Source of the DNA: Streptomyces pristinaespiralis
Lineage (GTDB): Bacteria > Actinomycetota > Actinomycetes > Streptomycetales > Streptomycetaceae
Length of the DNA: 64,000 nt
Assembly: GCF_001278075.1 (NCBI RefSeq)
Contig: NZ_CP011340.1
Location: 8,305,501-8,369,500, forward strand
Reading direction: 5' to 3'
Notes under the pieces: model-generated
Told to the model about the DNA's origin: nothing
Databases searched by the model: none
The model's input: the letters and a program-made list of their open reading frames with translations, nothing else
In this document: piece after piece, positions 1 to 9,900 of the stretch
How positions within the stretch are numbered: the first letter of the stretch is position 1
How the letters are laid out: each line of letters starts with the position of its first letter
Translations under genes and position numbers: made by a program

Positions 1-710
1 ACTCCGCACTGCTGCGCCACACCGACCGCGAACAGCCCCTGTACGCCCTCCAGGCACGCGGCCTGGCCCGCCCCGAGCCACTGCCCGACGACATCGACGC
101 CATGGCCCGCGACTACGCAGAACAGATCCGCAAAACGGTGCCCGAGGGCCCCTACGAGATCCTCGGCTGGTCCTTCGGCGGCCTCGTCGCCCACGCCGTC
201 GCCGCCCGCCTGCAGGCCGAGGGCGCCGAAGTGAGCCTGCTGGCCGTCCTCGACGGCTACCCCGACGCCTACGACGGCACCGAGCACGAGGTCGGCGAGG
301 AACAGGTCCTGGCGATCCTCCTCAACGCCGCCGGCGTCGACCGGGCCCAGGCCTTCGGCGACGCCCCCCTCCAACGGGCCGCCGTGCTCGAGAAGCTGCG
401 CGACAGCGGCAGCGCCCTGGGCAACCTCGACGACGACGCGGTCGGCCGCATGGTCACCGTCTTCCTCAACAACACGCGCCTCATCCAGAACTTCCGGCCC
501 CGGCGGTTCACCGGCGACATGGTGTTCTTCGCCGCCGCCGCCGGCCACCACGACCCGGCGCTCACCCCCGGCAACTGGCGCCCCTACGTCACCGGGCGGA
601 TCGAGGAGCACCACCTGGACACCGACCATGCCGGCCTGGCCCGGCCCGAGGCCCTGGGCGCCGTCGCCCGGACGCTGGCACAGCGCGACACGCCGCAGGC
701 CGGCCACTGA
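1..710 (+). CDS. snbDE: NRPS C-terminal thioesterase domain (5'-truncated), SnbDE-like
   Basis: Only the last roughly 236 codons are in the window; the frame is open from base 3. The visible part is an alpha/beta-hydrolase type I thioesterase that releases, and often cyclises, the finished peptide from the last carrier domain. The nucleophile elbow GWSFGG is at about 165-182, and a TDHAG segment near the C-terminus may hold the catalytic His. It sits 17 bp upstream of an arylglycine operon in the same direction. In pristinamycin-type clusters phenylglycine is the last residue of the streptogramin B peptide, so the synthetase is probably the SnbDE equivalent. The thioesterase call is firm; the gene name is inference from context. 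Confidence 0.8.
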   Translation, partial: SALLRHTDREQPLYALQARGLARPEPLPDDIDAMARDYAEQIRKTVPEGPYEILGWSFGGLVAHAVAARLQAEGAEVSLLAVLDGYPDAYDGTEHEVGEEQVLAILLNAAGVDRAQAFGDAPLQRAAVLEKLRDSGSALGNLDDDAVGRMVTVFLNNTRLIQNFRPRRFTGDMVFFAAAAGHHDPALTPGNWRPYVTGRIEEHHLDTDHAGLARPEALGAVARTLAQRDTPQAGH

Positions 711-727
711 ACGATCGGAGACACACC

Positions 728-2134
728 GTGCGCACACCGACCCTCGCCGCCGAGGCCCCGGCGACCGACGCCGCCCCCGCCGTCCTCCTGCGTGCTCTGC
801 CCGCCCGGCCACCCGCCCTGACCGGCGAGTTCACCAAGGACCGGGCGGCCGTCACCGCCTACCTCGACACCACCATGCGGCTCATCGCCGACCTGCCGCC
901 GCGCACCGAACGCGACCCCGACCGGCAGCGCGACGCGGCCGCCGTCCACGACGGCGCCCACACCCTGCGCCACCGCTTCCTGGCCACCCACGCCGAACGG
1001 GTCTACGCCGAACTCACCGACGGCCTCACCCGCACCCCGCGCCTGGACGAACTGACCGCCCTCGCCGCCCGCCACTTCCCCGGCCTGGTCCCCACCCCCG
1101 CCCAACTGGCCGACGACGCACGCCACATGCAGCGCAACAAGGAAGGCTGGGAGATCGCCGTCGGCATCTTCTTCCAGGCCGTCCTCAGCGCCCCCGCCGC
1201 CGGCAACCACCTGCTGCGCTCCATGCTGCGCCCCACCACCCGCGCCCGGGCCGCCCTGCTGGACTACCAGCTCACCGGCCGCGCCGACCTGGGCATCGCC
1301 ACCGTCACCCGCCGCGACGGCATCGCCCACCTCGAACTGTGCAACGACGAGTTCCTCAACGCCGAGGACGACGCCGCCGTCGAAGCCCTGGAGACCGGCT
1401 GCGACCTGGTGCTCCTGGACCCCGCCAGCCACGTCGGCGTCCTGCGCGGCGCCGCCCAGACCCACCCCGCCCACGCCGGCCGCCGCGTCTTCAGCGCCGG
1501 CATCAACCTCACCCACCTCTACCACGGCGACATCTCCCTCCTCGGCTTCCTGCTGCGCCGCGAAGCCGGCTACATCGCCAAGTTCGTCCGCGGCCTGTGC
1601 CTCGAGGACGGCACGGGCGACACCGGCGACAACTGGTGGCCCGACGCCGACAAGCCCTGGGTCGGCGCCGTCGACGCCTTCGCCATCGGCGGCGGCCTGC
1701 AGATCCTGCCCGTCATGGACCGCGTCGTCGCCGCCGACGACGCCTGGTTCAGCCTCCCCGCCATGGAAGAGGGACTGGTGCCCGGCGTCTCCAACCTGCG
1801 CCTGCTGCACCCGGCCGGCTCCCGCCTCACCCGACGCCTCATCTTCTGGGGCCACAAACTGAACGCCCGCGACCCCGAAGCCGCCGTGATCGTCGACGAG
1901 ACCGCCCCCGCCGACACCATGGACAGCGCCGTCGAACGCGCCGCCCAGCACCTCGACCACCCCGCCGTCGGCGCCAACCGGCGCATGCTCAACCTCGTCG
2001 AGGAACCCGCCGACCTCTTCCGCCGCTACCTCGCCCGGTACGCCTACGAACAGGCCCGCCTGCTCCACAGCCCCGCCCTCATCAGCACCCTCGAACGCAC
2101 CTGGATCAACCGGAACCGCGGCGGATCCCGATGA
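728..2134 (+). CDS. pglA: DpgC-like cofactor-free dioxygenase of arylglycine biosynthesis (PglA-like)
   Basis: 468 aa, GTG start with GATCGGAG about 8 bp upstream. The whole length matches my recollection of DpgC, the crotonase-fold enzyme that oxidises an arylacetyl-CoA to an arylglyoxylate without metal or cofactor. The visible hallmarks are the conserved helical N-terminal half, FSAGINLTHLY at about residues 256-266 and AIGGGLQILPVMDRV at about 318-332, followed by a LPAMEEGLVPG loop. Members are usually about 430 aa. It heads an operon with E1 alpha/beta, a thioesterase and an aminotransferase, which gives the route arylpyruvate to arylacetyl-CoA to arylglyoxylate to arylglycine. The natural substrate here is probably phenylacetyl-CoA, by analogy with pristinamycin phenylglycine. 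Its stop overlaps the next start (ATGA). Confidence 0.82.
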   Translation: MRTPTLAAEAPATDAAPAVLLRALPARPPALTGEFTKDRAAVTAYLDTTMRLIADLPPRTERDPDRQRDAAAVHDGAHTLRHRFLATHAERVYAELTDGLTRTPRLDELTALAARHFPGLVPTPAQLADDARHMQRNKEGWEIAVGIFFQAVLSAPAAGNHLLRSMLRPTTRARAALLDYQLTGRADLGIATVTRRDGIAHLELCNDEFLNAEDDAAVEALETGCDLVLLDPASHVGVLRGAAQTHPAHAGRRVFSAGINLTHLYHGDISLLGFLLRREAGYIAKFVRGLCLEDGTGDTGDNWWPDADKPWVGAVDAFAIGGGLQILPVMDRVVAADDAWFSLPAMEEGLVPGVSNLRLLHPAGSRLTRRLIFWGHKLNARDPEAAVIVDETAPADTMDSAVERAAQHLDHPAVGANRRMLNLVEEPADLFRRYLARYAYEQARLLHSPALISTLERTWINRNRGGSR

Positions 2135-3189
2135 CCGTGCTCGACGCCCCCGCCGCCCCGCCGCCCGCCGCACCGGCCGGCCCGCCGCTGCCCGCCGCGA
2201 CCGCGCTCGCGCTGTACCGGGCCATGGTCACCGGCCGCGCCTTCGACCGGCAGGCCACCGCCTTCACCCGGCAGGGCCGCCTCGCCGTCTACCCCTCCTC
2301 CCACGGCCAGGAGGCCTGCCAGACCGCGTCCGTCCTCGCGCTGCGCCCCACCGACTGGCTCTTCCCCACCTACCGCGAGAGCGTCGCCCTGCTCACCCGC
2401 GGCATCGACCCGGTGGAGGTCCTGACCCTCTTCCGCGGCGACCGCCACTGCGGCTACGACCCGCACGCCCACCGCACCGCCCCCCAGTGCACCCCACTGG
2501 CCACACAGTGCCTGCACGCCGCCGGACTCGCCGACGCCGCCCGCATGCGCGGCCACGACACCGTCGCCCTCGCCTACATCGGCGACGGTGCCACCAGCGA
2601 GGGCGACTTCCACGAAGCCGTCAACTACGCGGCCGTACGCCGCGCGCCCGTCGTCTTCCTGATCCAGAACAACCAGTACGCGATCAGCGTCCCGCTCGCC
2701 AAACAGACCGCCGCCCGCACCCTCGCCGACAAGGCCGCCGGCTACGGCGCCGCCGGCGTGCGCATCGACGGCAACGACGCCGCGGCCGTCCACACCGCCG
2801 TCGCCCGGGCCGCGCACCGCGCCCGCACCGGCGGCGGCCCCACCGTCGTCGAAGCCCTCACCTACCGCATCGAGGCCCATACCAACGCCGACGACGACAC
2901 CCGCTACCGCAGCGCGGAAGAGGTCGCCGCCTGGGCGGACAAGGACCCCGTCGCCCGCCTCGAGCACCGCCTCCTCGCCGACGGCGTCCTCGACGAGGAC
3001 ACCCTCGCCGGCATCACCCGCGAGGCACAGGACCTCACCGCCCGCCTGCGCCGCACCTTCGCCTCCCCGCCCCGGCGCGACCCGGCCGAGATGTTCCAGC
3101 ACGTCTACCACCAGCCGCCGCCCCACCTCAGGTCCCAGGCCGCCCTGCTCGCCGCGGAGACCGCCGCCGCGACGGGGGAGGACGCCTGA
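2131..3189 (+). CDS. pglB: ThDP-dependent 2-oxoacid dehydrogenase E1 alpha (PglB-like)
   Basis: 352 aa, starting at the ATGA overlap with the oxygenase gene. It belongs to the alpha subunit of branched-chain/pyruvate dehydrogenase E1. The thiamine-diphosphate motif begins GDGATSEGD at about residues 152-160 and ends with the NN pair about 25 residues later. HGQEACQ and TYRESVALL are typical of the branched-chain/PDH E1 alpha family. With the beta subunit it should decarboxylate an arylpyruvate and pass the acyl group to a lipoyl E2. No E2 or E3 gene lies here, so these must come from the housekeeping complexes. The operon context makes phenylpyruvate the likely substrate, not pyruvate or branched-chain keto acids. 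Confidence 0.88.
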   Translation: MTVLDAPAAPPPAAPAGPPLPAATALALYRAMVTGRAFDRQATAFTRQGRLAVYPSSHGQEACQTASVLALRPTDWLFPTYRESVALLTRGIDPVEVLTLFRGDRHCGYDPHAHRTAPQCTPLATQCLHAAGLADAARMRGHDTVALAYIGDGATSEGDFHEAVNYAAVRRAPVVFLIQNNQYAISVPLAKQTAARTLADKAAGYGAAGVRIDGNDAAAVHTAVARAAHRARTGGGPTVVEALTYRIEAHTNADDDTRYRSAEEVAAWADKDPVARLEHRLLADGVLDEDTLAGITREAQDLTARLRRTFASPPRRDPAEMFQHVYHQPPPHLRSQAALLAAETAAATGEDA

Positions 3190-4229
3190 TGCCCACCGAC
3201 CCCGCCGCCGCCCGCACCGGCAAGAGCACCGCCGACGGCACCGTCACCATGGCCAAAGCCCTCAACACCGCCCTGCGCGACGCCCTGCGCGCCGACGAGA
3301 ACACCCTCGTCTTCGGCGAGGACGTCGGCACCCTCGGCGGCGTCTTCCGCGTCACCGACGGCCTGGCCCGCGAATTCGGCGACGACCGCTGCTTCGACAC
3401 CCCGCTCGCCGAATCCGCCATCATCGGCACCGCCGTCGGCATGGCCATGTACGGCTACCGGCCCGTCGTCGAGATGCAGTTCGACGCCTTCGCCTACCCC
3501 GCCTTCGAACAACTCGTCAGCCACGTCGCCAAGTTCCGCGCCCGCACCCGCGGCCAACTGCCGCTGCCGCTGACCGTCCGCATCCCCTACGGCGGCGGCA
3601 TCGGGGGAGTGGAACACCACAGCGACTCCTCCGAGATCTACTACATGGCCACCCCCGGCCTCACCGTCGTCACCCCCGCCACCGTCGCCGACGCCTACTC
3701 CCTGCTGCGCCGCTCCATCGACTGGCCCGACCCCGTCGTCTTCCTCGAACCCAAACGCCTGTACTGGCACAAGGAGAAGACCGGGCTGCCCACCGACACC
3801 GGCCCGCTGGGCTGGGCCGCCGTCCGCCGCCGCGGCACCGACGCCACCCTCGTCACCTACGGCCCCGCCCTGCCCGCCGCCCTCGCCGCCGCCGAGGCCG
3901 CCGCGGAGAGCGGCCTGAGCCTGGAGGTCATCGACCTGCGCACCCTCGCCCCCTTCGACGAGGAGACCGTCGCCGCCAGCGTCGACCGCACCGGCCGCGC
4001 CGTCGTCGTCCACGAGGCCCACGGCTTCGCCGGCCCCGGCGCCGAGATCGCCGCCCGCATCACCGAACGCTGCTTCTACCACCTGGAAGCACCCGTACGC
4101 CGCGTCACCGGCTTCGACGTGCCCTACCCCGCACCCCTCCTCGAAAGCCACTACCTGCCCGACGTCCAGCGCATCCTGGACGCCGTCGCCACCCTGGAGT
4201 GGCCCGCCCGCCGGACGGCCGCCGCATGA
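3189..4229 (+). CDS. pglC: ThDP-dependent 2-oxoacid dehydrogenase E1 beta (PglC-like)
   Basis: 346 aa; its ATG shares one base with the E1 alpha stop. The sequence is a standard E1 beta chain: an N-terminal pyrimidine-binding fold with [20 protein letters not shown], then [18 protein letters not shown] and [17 protein letters not shown], and a C-terminal transketolase domain with [12 protein letters not shown]. Together with the preceding gene it forms an alpha2beta2 E1. One-base coupling of the two subunits favours equal synthesis. Its 3' end overlaps the thioesterase gene by an ATGA. The role in arylacetyl-CoA formation is inferred from neighbouring DpgC-like and aminotransferase genes. Confidence 0.88.
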   Translation: MPTDPAAARTGKSTADGTVTMAKALNTALRDALRADENTLVFGEDVGTLGGVFRVTDGLAREFGDDRCFDTPLAESAIIGTAVGMAMYGYRPVVEMQFDAFAYPAFEQLVSHVAKFRARTRGQLPLPLTVRIPYGGGIGGVEHHSDSSEIYYMATPGLTVVTPATVADAYSLLRRSIDWPDPVVFLEPKRLYWHKEKTGLPTDTGPLGWAAVRRRGTDATLVTYGPALPAALAAAEAAAESGLSLEVIDLRTLAPFDEETVAASVDRTGRAVVVHEAHGFAGPGAEIAARITERCFYHLEAPVRRVTGFDVPYPAPLLESHYLPDVQRILDAVATLEWPARRTAAA

Positions 4230-5080
4230 ACACCCGCACCACCGGCCCCTGGTACCGCAGCCCCGACCCCCGCCCCGGCGCCACCGTGCGACTGCTGTGC
4301 TTCCCGCACGGCGGCGGCACCACCGCCGCCTACCACCACTGGCCCGCCCTGCTGCCCGACAGCGTCGAACTGCACGCCGCCCAGTACCCCGGCCACGCCG
4401 ACCGCATCACCGAACCCCTCCAGCACGACCTGCACACCCTCGCCGACCAGGCCGCCGCGGCCGCCCGCCCCCTGACCGGCGGCCCCTACGCCCTCTACGG
4501 CCACAGCCTCGGCGCCCTGGTCGCCTACGAGACCGCGCTGCGCCTCCAGGCCGCCGGAAGCCCCCCGCAGCGGCTCGTCGTCTCCGGCATGCCCGCACCC
4601 CACCTCGTACGCCCCGGCGCCGTCCACCGCGCCGGCGACAGCGCACTCATCGCCGAACTGCGGCGCCTGGACGGCTTCCCCGACGAACTCCTCGCCCACC
4701 CCGACATGCTCGACATCGTGCTGCGCACCGCCCGCGCCGACTACGCCCTCGCCGAGACCTACCGCCCCCGCCCCGGCGCCCTCCTGCACACCCCGCTCAC
4801 CGTGCACCGCGCCACCGGCGACCCGGAGCTCACCGCCGCGGAAGCGGCCGGCTGGCGCGCGGCCACCACCGGACCCGTCCGCGAACAGACCTTCCCCGGC
4901 GGCCACTTCCACCTCGCCCACGAGCCGGCACCCGTCCTGCTCGACCTCACCGCCGACCTCACCGCCGACCTCTCCGCCCGCCTCGTCAGCGGCACGTCAG
5001 CCCGCCGACAGCCGCCCCCGCCAGCCTGGACGGGGACCACCACACGCCTACCGTCACCGAACACCGGGAGACCGATATGA
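4226..5080 (+). CDS. pglD: Type II thioesterase (PglD-like)
   Basis: 284 aa, starting at the ATGA overlap. It is a type II thioesterase of the RifR/SrfAD class: [18 protein letters not shown] near residues 20-37, nucleophile elbow [11 protein letters not shown] near 91-101, and the terminal GGHFHLAHE carrying the likely catalytic His. After that motif there is an extra polar, proline-rich tail of about 55 residues before the stop, longer than usual. Two roles are possible: hydrolysis of an aryl-CoA intermediate in the phenylglycine route, as proposed for PglD, or editing of the peptide synthetases. The position inside the arylglycine operon favours the first; the sequence alone cannot decide. 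It overlaps the MbtH gene by ATGA. Confidence 0.85.
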   Translation: MNTRTTGPWYRSPDPRPGATVRLLCFPHGGGTTAAYHHWPALLPDSVELHAAQYPGHADRITEPLQHDLHTLADQAAAAARPLTGGPYALYGHSLGALVAYETALRLQAAGSPPQRLVVSGMPAPHLVRPGAVHRAGDSALIAELRRLDGFPDELLAHPDMLDIVLRTARADYALAETYRPRPGALLHTPLTVHRATGDPELTAAEAAGWRAATTGPVREQTFPGGHFHLAHEPAPVLLDLTADLTADLSARLVSGTSARRQPPPPAWTGTTTRLPSPNTGRPI

Positions 5081-5295
5081 GCAACCCCTTCGAGGACGCC
5101 GAGGGCACCTTTCTCGTCCTGGTCAACCACGAGGGCCAGTACTCGCTCTGGCCGTCCTTCGCCGAGGTCCCGGCCGGCTGGACCGTCGCCCTGCCGGCCA
5201 CCGACCGCGAGAGCGCCCTGGCCCACATCACCGACCGGTGGACCGACATGCGGCCCCAGAGCCTCATCGACGCCATGAACGGCACGGCGGCGTGA
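5077..5295 (+). CDS. mbtY: MbtH-like NRPS chaperone
   Basis: 72 aa, complete and of normal family length. It shows the family signature: NPFED at the N-terminus, [10 protein letters not shown] in the middle and WTDMRP toward the C-terminus. MbtH proteins bind adenylation domains and are needed for their solubility or activity. It is translationally coupled on both sides (ATGA at its start, GTGA at its end), between the thioesterase and the aminotransferase. The partner is likely an adenylation domain of the neighbouring synthetases, for example the arylglycine-activating module upstream of the window. Confidence 0.93.
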   Translation: MSNPFEDAEGTFLVLVNHEGQYSLWPSFAEVPAGWTVALPATDRESALAHITDRWTDMRPQSLIDAMNGTAA

Positions 5296-6605
5296 CCGCG
5301 GGCCTGCTCGAGGCGCCCGGGCTGGCCGCGGCCCCGCTGACCACCGCCGACCTGCACGCCAGCCTCACCGATCCGGCCCTGACCTCGATGACCCTCCTCA
5401 ACGAGATCACCGGCAACTACCCCCAGGCCGTGTCGTTCGCCGCGGGCCGGCCCTACGAGGGCCACTACGACACCGAGGCCCTCCACCACCACCTGCGGCG
5501 CTTCACCCGCCACCTCGAGCAGGACCTCGGCCACAGCGAGGAACAGGTACGCCGCACCCTGTTCCAGTACGGGCCCACCAAGGGCGTCATCAACGACCTC
5601 CTCGTACGCCAGCTGCACACCGACGAACACATCACCGCCGACCCCGAAGCGGTCCTGGTCACCACCGGCTGCCAGGAGGCCATGGTCCTGCTGCTGCGCG
5701 CCCTGCGCCGCGACGCACGCGACACCGTCCTCGCCGCCGCCCCCACCTACGTGGGATTCACCGGGGCCGCCCGCCTCACCGAAATGACGGTCCGCCAGGT
5801 CCCCGAAGGCCCCGGCGGACTCGACGCCGCGGACCTCGCCCGCGCCGTGCGCGCCGCCCGCGCCGAAGGACTGCGACCGCGCGCCTGCTACGTCGTCCCC
5901 GACTTCTCCAACCCCGGCGGCGCCCGCATGTCGGAGGCCGACCGCCGCCGGCTGCTGCACGCCGCCGACGAGCTGGACATCCTCCTCATCGAGGACAACC
6001 CGTACTCGATGTTCCACGACGGCCAGGGCCGGCCGCCGACCCTGAAGTCGATGGACCGCTCCGGACGCGTCGTCTACATCGGCTCGTTCGCCAAGACCGC
6101 CTTCCCCGGCGCCCGCATCGGCTACGTCGTCGCCGACCAGCCCGTCGCCGAGGGCGGCCTGCTCGTCGACCAGCTCGCCAAGCTCAAGAGCATGCTCACC
6201 CTCAACACCTCGGCCCTCGCCCAGGCCGTCATCGGCGGCCTGCTCCTCGAGCACGGCTGCAGCATGGAACGAGCCTGCGCCCGCGAGGCCGCCGTCTACC
6301 GCACCAACCTGAACGTCCTCCTCGACGGCCTCGCCACCCGCTTCCCGCCCGGCAGCGGCGTCACCTGGAACACCCCCGCCGGCGGCCTCTTCGCCGTGCT
6401 GAGCGTGCCGTTCACCGCCGACGAAGCGGCCCTGGAGGAGTCGGCGGGCCGCTTCGGCGTCCTGTGGACACCGATGTACCACTTCTACGCGGGCACCGGC
6501 GGCCTGACCCAACTGCGCCTGTCCTACAGCGTGCTGACCCCCGACGAGATCACCACCGGCCTGGACCGCCTCGCCGCCTTCGTCGCCGCCCGCACGCCCC
6601 GCTGA
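5292..6605 (+). CDS. pglE: PLP aminotransferase forming arylglycine (PglE/HpgT-like)
   Basis: 437 aa from the GTG that overlaps the MbtH stop; an earlier in-frame start at 5238 would lie inside mbtY. It is a fold-type I aminotransferase of the MocR/HpgT group: [31 protein letters not shown], the IEDNPYSMF segment and the PLP-binding lysine in [17 protein letters not shown]. It should transfer an amino group to arylglyoxylate to give L-arylglycine, the last step of the operon. HpgT does this for hydroxy- and dihydroxyphenylglycine; PglE does it for phenylglycine. It is the last gene of the coupled operon and is followed by a 333-bp gap. Confidence 0.88.
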   Translation: MTAGLLEAPGLAAAPLTTADLHASLTDPALTSMTLLNEITGNYPQAVSFAAGRPYEGHYDTEALHHHLRRFTRHLEQDLGHSEEQVRRTLFQYGPTKGVINDLLVRQLHTDEHITADPEAVLVTTGCQEAMVLLLRALRRDARDTVLAAAPTYVGFTGAARLTEMTVRQVPEGPGGLDAADLARAVRAARAEGLRPRACYVVPDFSNPGGARMSEADRRRLLHAADELDILLIEDNPYSMFHDGQGRPPTLKSMDRSGRVVYIGSFAKTAFPGARIGYVVADQPVAEGGLLVDQLAKLKSMLTLNTSALAQAVIGGLLLEHGCSMERACAREAAVYRTNLNVLLDGLATRFPPGSGVTWNTPAGGLFAVLSVPFTADEAALEESAGRFGVLWTPMYHFYAGTGGLTQLRLSYSVLTPDEITTGLDRLAAFVAARTPR

Positions 6606-6938
6606 AACCCGCCGGCGGGAGCCGGCCCCGGCGGGGCGGGCGCCCGGCCCGTGGCGGGGACGCCCACGGCCGCCGGGCCGCAGGGGGAGTCCGAGGACAC
6701 CGCGCGAAGCGCGCCACCGCGCCCCGCAAGGGCGGGGAACGGCTGCCCGCGCAACGGACACCGGGCCCCACCGCCCCGGCCCCGGCCACCGGCCGCCCCC
6801 GCACCGCGGCCCGCCCCGTCAGCCGCACGTCAGCGGCACGTCGGCGGCCCCCGCCACGCTCGTGCCCGGACGGCGCAGGCCCCGCCGGGCCGGGGCCCGC
6901 CCGCGGCAAGCCCTCGGATCCGATTCAGGAGACACCCG
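6606..6938. other. Intergenic region between arylglycine operon and NRPS
   Basis: A 333-bp gap with no convincing gene; open frames through it are by-products of GC bias. The first 60 bp contain several GC-rich palindromic stretches such as CCCGCCGGCGGG, which may act as a weak terminator. A good ribosome-binding site (CAGGAGA, 6926-6932) lies at the right end before the NRPS ATG. The gap suggests the NRPS can be transcribed separately, but no clear promoter hexamers were recognised. Confidence 0.45.
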
Positions 6939-9900
6939 ATGACCACACTCCAGACCCCAGGCGCGCAGAACCCCGCGACCGCCGGACCGGGGGCGGACGA
7001 GGCACGCCGCACACCGCTCACCGAGGAGCAGCTGGGACTGCTGCTCCAGCATCGCGCCGACCCCGCCGCCTCCCCGTACAACGTGCCCCTCGCCCTCGAC
7101 CTGCGCGGCCCGCTCGACGCCGCCGCGCTCGAGGCGGCGCTCGGCCGGCTCGTCGCCCGCCACCCGATGCTGTCCGCGCGCGTCGCCGACGACGACCACG
7201 GCGACGGCCCGCCCTTCCTCGACATCGACCCCGGCCGCGCCCCCCGCCTGGAGCGCCGCACCGCCGCCGACGACGGCGCGGACGCCGGCACGCTGCTCGC
7301 CGAGGCCCGCCGCGAACTCGACCTGGAACGGGACGGCGTGCTGCGCGCCGTCCTCCTCGGCCACGGCCCCGAGCACCACACCCTGCTGCTCGTCGTCCAC
7401 CACCTCGTCGTCGACGGCGAGTCCACCGGCCTGCTCCTCGCCGACCTGCTCGCCGCCTACGAGCACGGGGACGTCCCCGGCCCCGCCCCCGCCGCCTTCG
7501 CCACCTACGTCGGCGAACGCGCCCGCGAGGCCGAGAAGGACACCGCCGCCGCGGAGACGTACTGGCGCGAACACCTCGACGGCGCCGACCTGACCGTCGA
7601 CGTCCCCCTCGACACCCCCGCCGGAGACGACGGGCGCCGCGAGGCGGCCGTACCGCTGGAACTGGACAGCCGGCTCTGGAGTGAGATCACCGCGTTCTCC
7701 CGCACCCACCGCGCCGGAGCCGCCGCCGTCCTGCTCGCCGCCTACCTCAAGGCCCTCGGCACGTACGGCCGGCAGAGCGCGCCCACCGTCGGCGTGCCGC
7801 TCGGCGCCCGCACCGACCCGCGCTACGACCGCACCGTCGGCTACTTCGTACGCACCCTCCTGGTGCGCGCCCCCGCCCAGGACGAGGACCTGACCGCCGC
7901 CGGGTTCGTCACCGGCGTGCAGCGGGAACTGGCCCGCGCCGTCGACCACTCGCGGCTGCCGTTCCCGCGCATCGCCAAACTCGCCCCCCGCACCGGCTCC
8001 GGCGCCCCGTTCAACTGCACCTTCGTCCTGCACAGCTGGGCCGACGCCACCGCCGCCGCGACCGACGGCGTCGCACTGCGCGGCGGCCTGCGCGCCCACT
8101 GGCGCCAGGACGTGCCCACCCCGGGCCTGGGGCTGCTCACCCTGGAGCTGTACGAGGGCGACGGCCGGCTGCGCGGACGCCTCAAGTACGACGCCTCCCG
8201 CATCGAGGCCGCCACCGCCGAGGCGTTCACCGAACACGTCACCACCCTCGCCCGCCAACTGGTCCGCGAACCGGACGCCCCCGTGACCGGACTCGAGGGC
8301 ATCGGCCCGCGCGCCCGCGCCACCCTCGACCACCTCAACGCCACCGACCACCCCGTCGCCGACACGGACATCGACACCCTGATCCGCGGCGTCGTCGAGG
8401 CCCGGCCGGACGCCGTCGCCGTCCGGTTCGCCGACCGCAGCTGGACCTACCGCGACCTGGACGCCCGCATCGAGGCGTACGCGGCCGGGCTCACCGCCCG
8501 CGGCGTGCGCGCCGGCGACCGGGTCGGCATCCTCCTGCCCCGCAGCGACGAGGCCGTCGCCGTGATGCTCGCGGTCCTGCGCACCGGGGCGGCCTACGTC
8601 CCCCTGGACGCCGCCCACCCCGAGGCGCGCCGCCGCCACATCGCCGACAGCAGCGGCATGCGGCTCGCGGTCGTGGACCCCTCGACGGCAGCGGCCTGCC
8701 CCCCGGGCCCGCAGCAGGTGCCGGCGGCCGAACTGGCCCAGCCCGGCACGGCGGCCGCGGTGCGCGGACCGGCCCCCTCCAGCGCCCTGCACATCCTCTA
8801 CACCTCCGGCTCCACCGGCACCCCCAAGGGCGTCCAGCTCAGCCACCGCGCCCTGGTCACCGATGTGCTCGCCGCGATACGGCACTTCGGCATCGGCCCC
8901 GGCGACACGATGCTCCTCAAGGCGCCGTTCACCTTCGACGTCAGCGCCCACGAGATGCTCGTCGCCCTCGTCGCGGGCGCCCGGCTCGCCGTCGCACCGC
9001 CCGACGCGGAACGCGACCCCGACCTGCTGGCCGAGACCCTCGACCGGTACGGCGTCACGCTGCTGCACGCGGTGCCCTCCCAGCTCCGCCTGCTCCTGGA
9101 GGCGGAGAACTTCGGCGCCAACCGCAGCCTGCGCACCGTCGTCTCGACGGGCGAGTCCCTGCCCAACGAACTGCGCACCGCCTTCGAGGCCGCCCACCCG
9201 GCCCGGCTGCACAACGCCTACGGGCCGACCGAGACCTCCTACTCCACGGTCTTCTCCTGGGCCCGCGGCGACGACGCGTTCTGGACACGCCGCGCGGAGG
9301 TGCCGATCGGCGTGCCGTTCGACAACATCCGCTGCCACGTCCTCGACGAACACCAGCGGCCCCTGCCGCCCGGCGCGCCGGGCGAGCTGTGGATCGGCGG
9401 CGGCACCGTCTCCGACGGCTACATCGGCGACCCGGAACGCACCGCCGACCGCTACCGCACGCTCGACCTCGGCGGCCGCACCGAGACCGTCTACCGCACC
9501 GGCGACCTGGTCCGGCTGCTGCCGGGCGGCACGCTCACCCACCTGGGCCGCCTCGACGACCAGGTGAAGATCAACGGCAACCGGGTCGAACTCGGCGAGG
9601 TCCGGGCCGCGTTGCTGTGCCTCGACGGCGTCGAGGACGCCACGGTCCAGGCCGTCCGCCACACCCACGGCAGCCTCCAGATCGTGGCCCACGTGGTGGC
9701 TCCGGCGACGGACACGGCGGCGATCCGCCAGGCCCTGAAGCCCCTGCTCCCGTCCCACATGCTCCCGGCCCGCCTCCACCACGTCCCGCGCATCCCTCTC
9801 CTGCCCAACGGCAAGACCGACCGCCAGACCCTCGCCCGCCTGACCACGACGGCGGACGCCCCGGCGCCCGCGCCGGTCGCGGACGCCACCGTCCTGCCCA

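Noticed and set aside
2131..4229. E1 alpha/beta pair as a housekeeping branched-chain dehydrogenase
   Set aside because: No E2/E3 genes follow, and the pair is translationally locked between a DpgC-like oxygenase and thioesterase/MbtH/aminotransferase genes.
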